64,000 bases of DNA, taken from assembly GCF_001275385.1 (NCBI RefSeq), contig NZ_LGIW01000015.1:1736001-1800000 (forward strand), read 5' to 3'. The translations under genes were made by a program, and so were the position numbers. Under the pieces are notes generated by a model. The model searched no databases and had not been told where the DNA came from. It worked only from the letters and a program-made list of their open reading frames with translations. Origin of the DNA: Exiguobacterium sp. BMC-KP (GTDB lineage Bacteria; Bacillota; Bacilli; Exiguobacteriales; Exiguobacteriaceae). Shown here piece after piece: positions 63,086 through 64,000 of this stretch (position 1 is the first letter of the stretch; each line of letters opens with the position of its first letter).

Positions 63086-63376
63086 ATGTACCAGAAAATT
63101 GATTTGAAGCACCGGAAGTCAGCTGCCGTTCTGCGTTACGATGAAGCATCTGGACAAGCACCCGTCGTCGTCGCCCGAGCGACAGGACAAGCGGCAGACC
63201 GGATTTTACAGGAAGCTCGAGCCAACGGGATCGCTGTCGAACACGATACATCGTTACTCGGTCACCTACTCGATCTTGATCTTGGGACCGCAATTCCACC
63301 GCAACTCTATGACGTCATGGCAGAACTCCTCTTATTGATCGAAGAACTGGACCACGCGAAAGGACGACAGACATGA
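63086..63376 (+). CDS. FlhB C-terminal-like protein (YlqH-like)
   Basis: 96 residues related to the cytosolic export-switch domain of FlhB (KSAAVLRYDEASGQAPVVVARATGQAADRILQEA region), but it lacks the membrane part and the NPTH self-cleavage site, so it is the stand-alone FhlB/YlqH type. Directly follows the FliK-like gene and overlaps fliS by four bases (ATGA). Confidence 0.88.
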   Translation: MYQKIDLKHRKSAAVLRYDEASGQAPVVVARATGQAADRILQEARANGIAVEHDTSLLGHLLDLDLGTAIPPQLYDVMAELLLLIEELDHAKGRQT

Positions 63377-63765
63377 CAGAACAAGAACTGTATCAGATGA
63401 CTCCACAACAATTGACGGAAAAAATGTTGCAAGGACTTGTCTTTCAGTACGAACAGGCAATCACGGCGATTGAAGCAAAAGCGTTTGATCACATGAATGA
63501 ACGTCTACAAAAAGCCTACGCGCTACTGACGAAGCTCTCGGAAGGACTCCATGACGACGGCGGGATCATCACGTCTCAACTTGAAGCGTTGTACTTCTAT
63601 CTCGGTCAACAGACTCTGCGTGCCTACACAGAACATCACGTGCTCACGGAAGCACTTTTCCTTGCTGAAGAACTGCTAATTACGTGGCAAGCAGCAAGTA
63701 CAGATAAGCGCCCGCTCGCCCGGGCAGCCCACCATGCAGGATATGAAAGGATGGCATACGAATGA
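63373..63765 (+). CDS. fliS: flagellin chaperone FliS-like
   Basis: 130 residues, all-helical, with TPQQLTEKMLQGLVFQYEQAITAIE near 9-33 and a long C-terminal helical stretch, as in FliS. It would bind the C-terminus of flagellin and prevent early assembly. Its stop overlaps the flagellin start as ATGA, so chaperone and cargo are translationally coupled. Identity rests on context and helical pattern. Confidence 0.75.
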   Translation: MTEQELYQMTPQQLTEKMLQGLVFQYEQAITAIEAKAFDHMNERLQKAYALLTKLSEGLHDDGGIITSQLEALYFYLGQQTLRAYTEHHVLTEALFLAEELLITWQAASTDKRPLARAAHHAGYERMAYE

Positions 63766-64000
63766 GAATCTCAAACAACGTCCAGGCTCTAAAGGCGTAT
63801 CGCAACCTGACGGCGAATCAATTAAACGTTAAGACAACGATGGATAAACTATCAAGTGGTCAAAAAATCAACCGCGCTGCGGACGATGCTGCCGGTCTCG
63901 CCATCTCTGAGAAGATGCGGAATCGCTTGCAGGCACTCGATAAAGCGGAACAAAACGTTCTGGACGGCATCTCGATGGTGCAGACGTTAGAAGGCGGCAT
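63762..64000 (+). CDS. hag: flagellin, 5' part
   Basis: 79 residues are visible before the window ends. MRISNNVQALKAYRNL, MDKLSSGQKINRAADDAAGLAISEKMR and DGISMVQTLEGG are the D0/D1 hallmarks of flagellin. AAAGGA precedes the ATG, within fliS. No separate promoter is seen between fliS and this gene, unlike the monocistronic SigD-driven hag of B. subtilis. It may be one of several flagellins. Confidence 0.93.
   Translation, partial: MRISNNVQALKAYRNLTANQLNVKTTMDKLSSGQKINRAADDAAGLAISEKMRNRLQALDKAEQNVLDGISMVQTLEGG

Overview
The window is a gene-dense stretch of a low-to-mid GC Firmicutes chromosome. Protein content, gene order (secG-est-rnr-smpB-ssrA, cggR-gap-pgk-tpiA-gpmI-eno, hprK-lgt-ppaX-yvoF, yvcD-trxB-rapZ-yvcK-whiA, uvrBA-minJ-ctpB, cccB-ftsEX, secA-prfB-hpf), the tmRNA tag GKTNTQLAAA and a comK homologue point to the Bacillales and, by inference, to Exiguobacterium. 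Almost all of it is vertically inherited housekeeping DNA. There is no insertion sequence, prophage, CRISPR array or integrase. One ORF (6547-7647) stands out as AT-rich and foreign-looking.

Layout. 0-3.2 kb: start of the histidine operon (hisZ-hisG-hisD, minus) with divergent hisJ/hisK phosphatase. 3.2-6.5 kb: a lipoprotein, the ribulose monophosphate formaldehyde-fixing pair hxlAB with divergent regulator hxlR, and a GNAT enzyme. 6.5-8.1 kb: an orphan membrane protein inserted directly behind ssrA. 7.7-12.1 kb: ssrA, smpB, rnr, est, secG. 12.2-18 kb: the ribose operon rbsRKDACB. 18-20.7 kb: small orphan membrane proteins, an orphan cytosolic protein, and a soluble acyl-ACP desaturase coupled to a Cys-motif protein. 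20.8-28.1 kb: the glycolytic operon under CggR. 28.1-29.5 kb: glutaredoxin-like protein and a short sigma-54. 29.6-30.5 kb: tRNA-Arg(CCG) and CtsR-controlled clpP. 30.6-41.6 kb: cell-wall and carbon-control genes (whiA, yvcK, rapZ, trxB, yvcD, kapB, yvoF, ppaX, lgt, hprK) and a yvlB-like gene. 41.7-46.5 kb: uvrBA. 46.7-54 kb: minJ, ctpB, an M23 murein hydrolase, ftsEX, cccB, yvjA. 54-60.4 kb: GNAT, methyltransferase, prfB, secA, hpf, cspB. 60.6-64 kb: comK followed by a flagellar operon (fliK-like, flhB-C-like, fliS, flagellin) that runs off the window.

Regulatory sites are unusually legible: HxlR direct repeats, an RbsR palindrome lying exactly inside a promoter spacer with an adjacent cre site, a CggR tandem operator, a CtsR box over the clpP promoter, an inverted repeat at the rpoN promoter and a SigD-type promoter before the flagellar operon. 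Points most worth a second look are the orphan gene behind ssrA, prfB without its usual programmed frameshift, flagellin expressed as the last overlapping cistron after fliS, the desaturase/Cys-motif protein pair, replacement of crh by a ribbon-helix-helix-like gene beside clpP, and hairpins separating gap from pgk. All calls are by reading; no database search or structure computation was possible.
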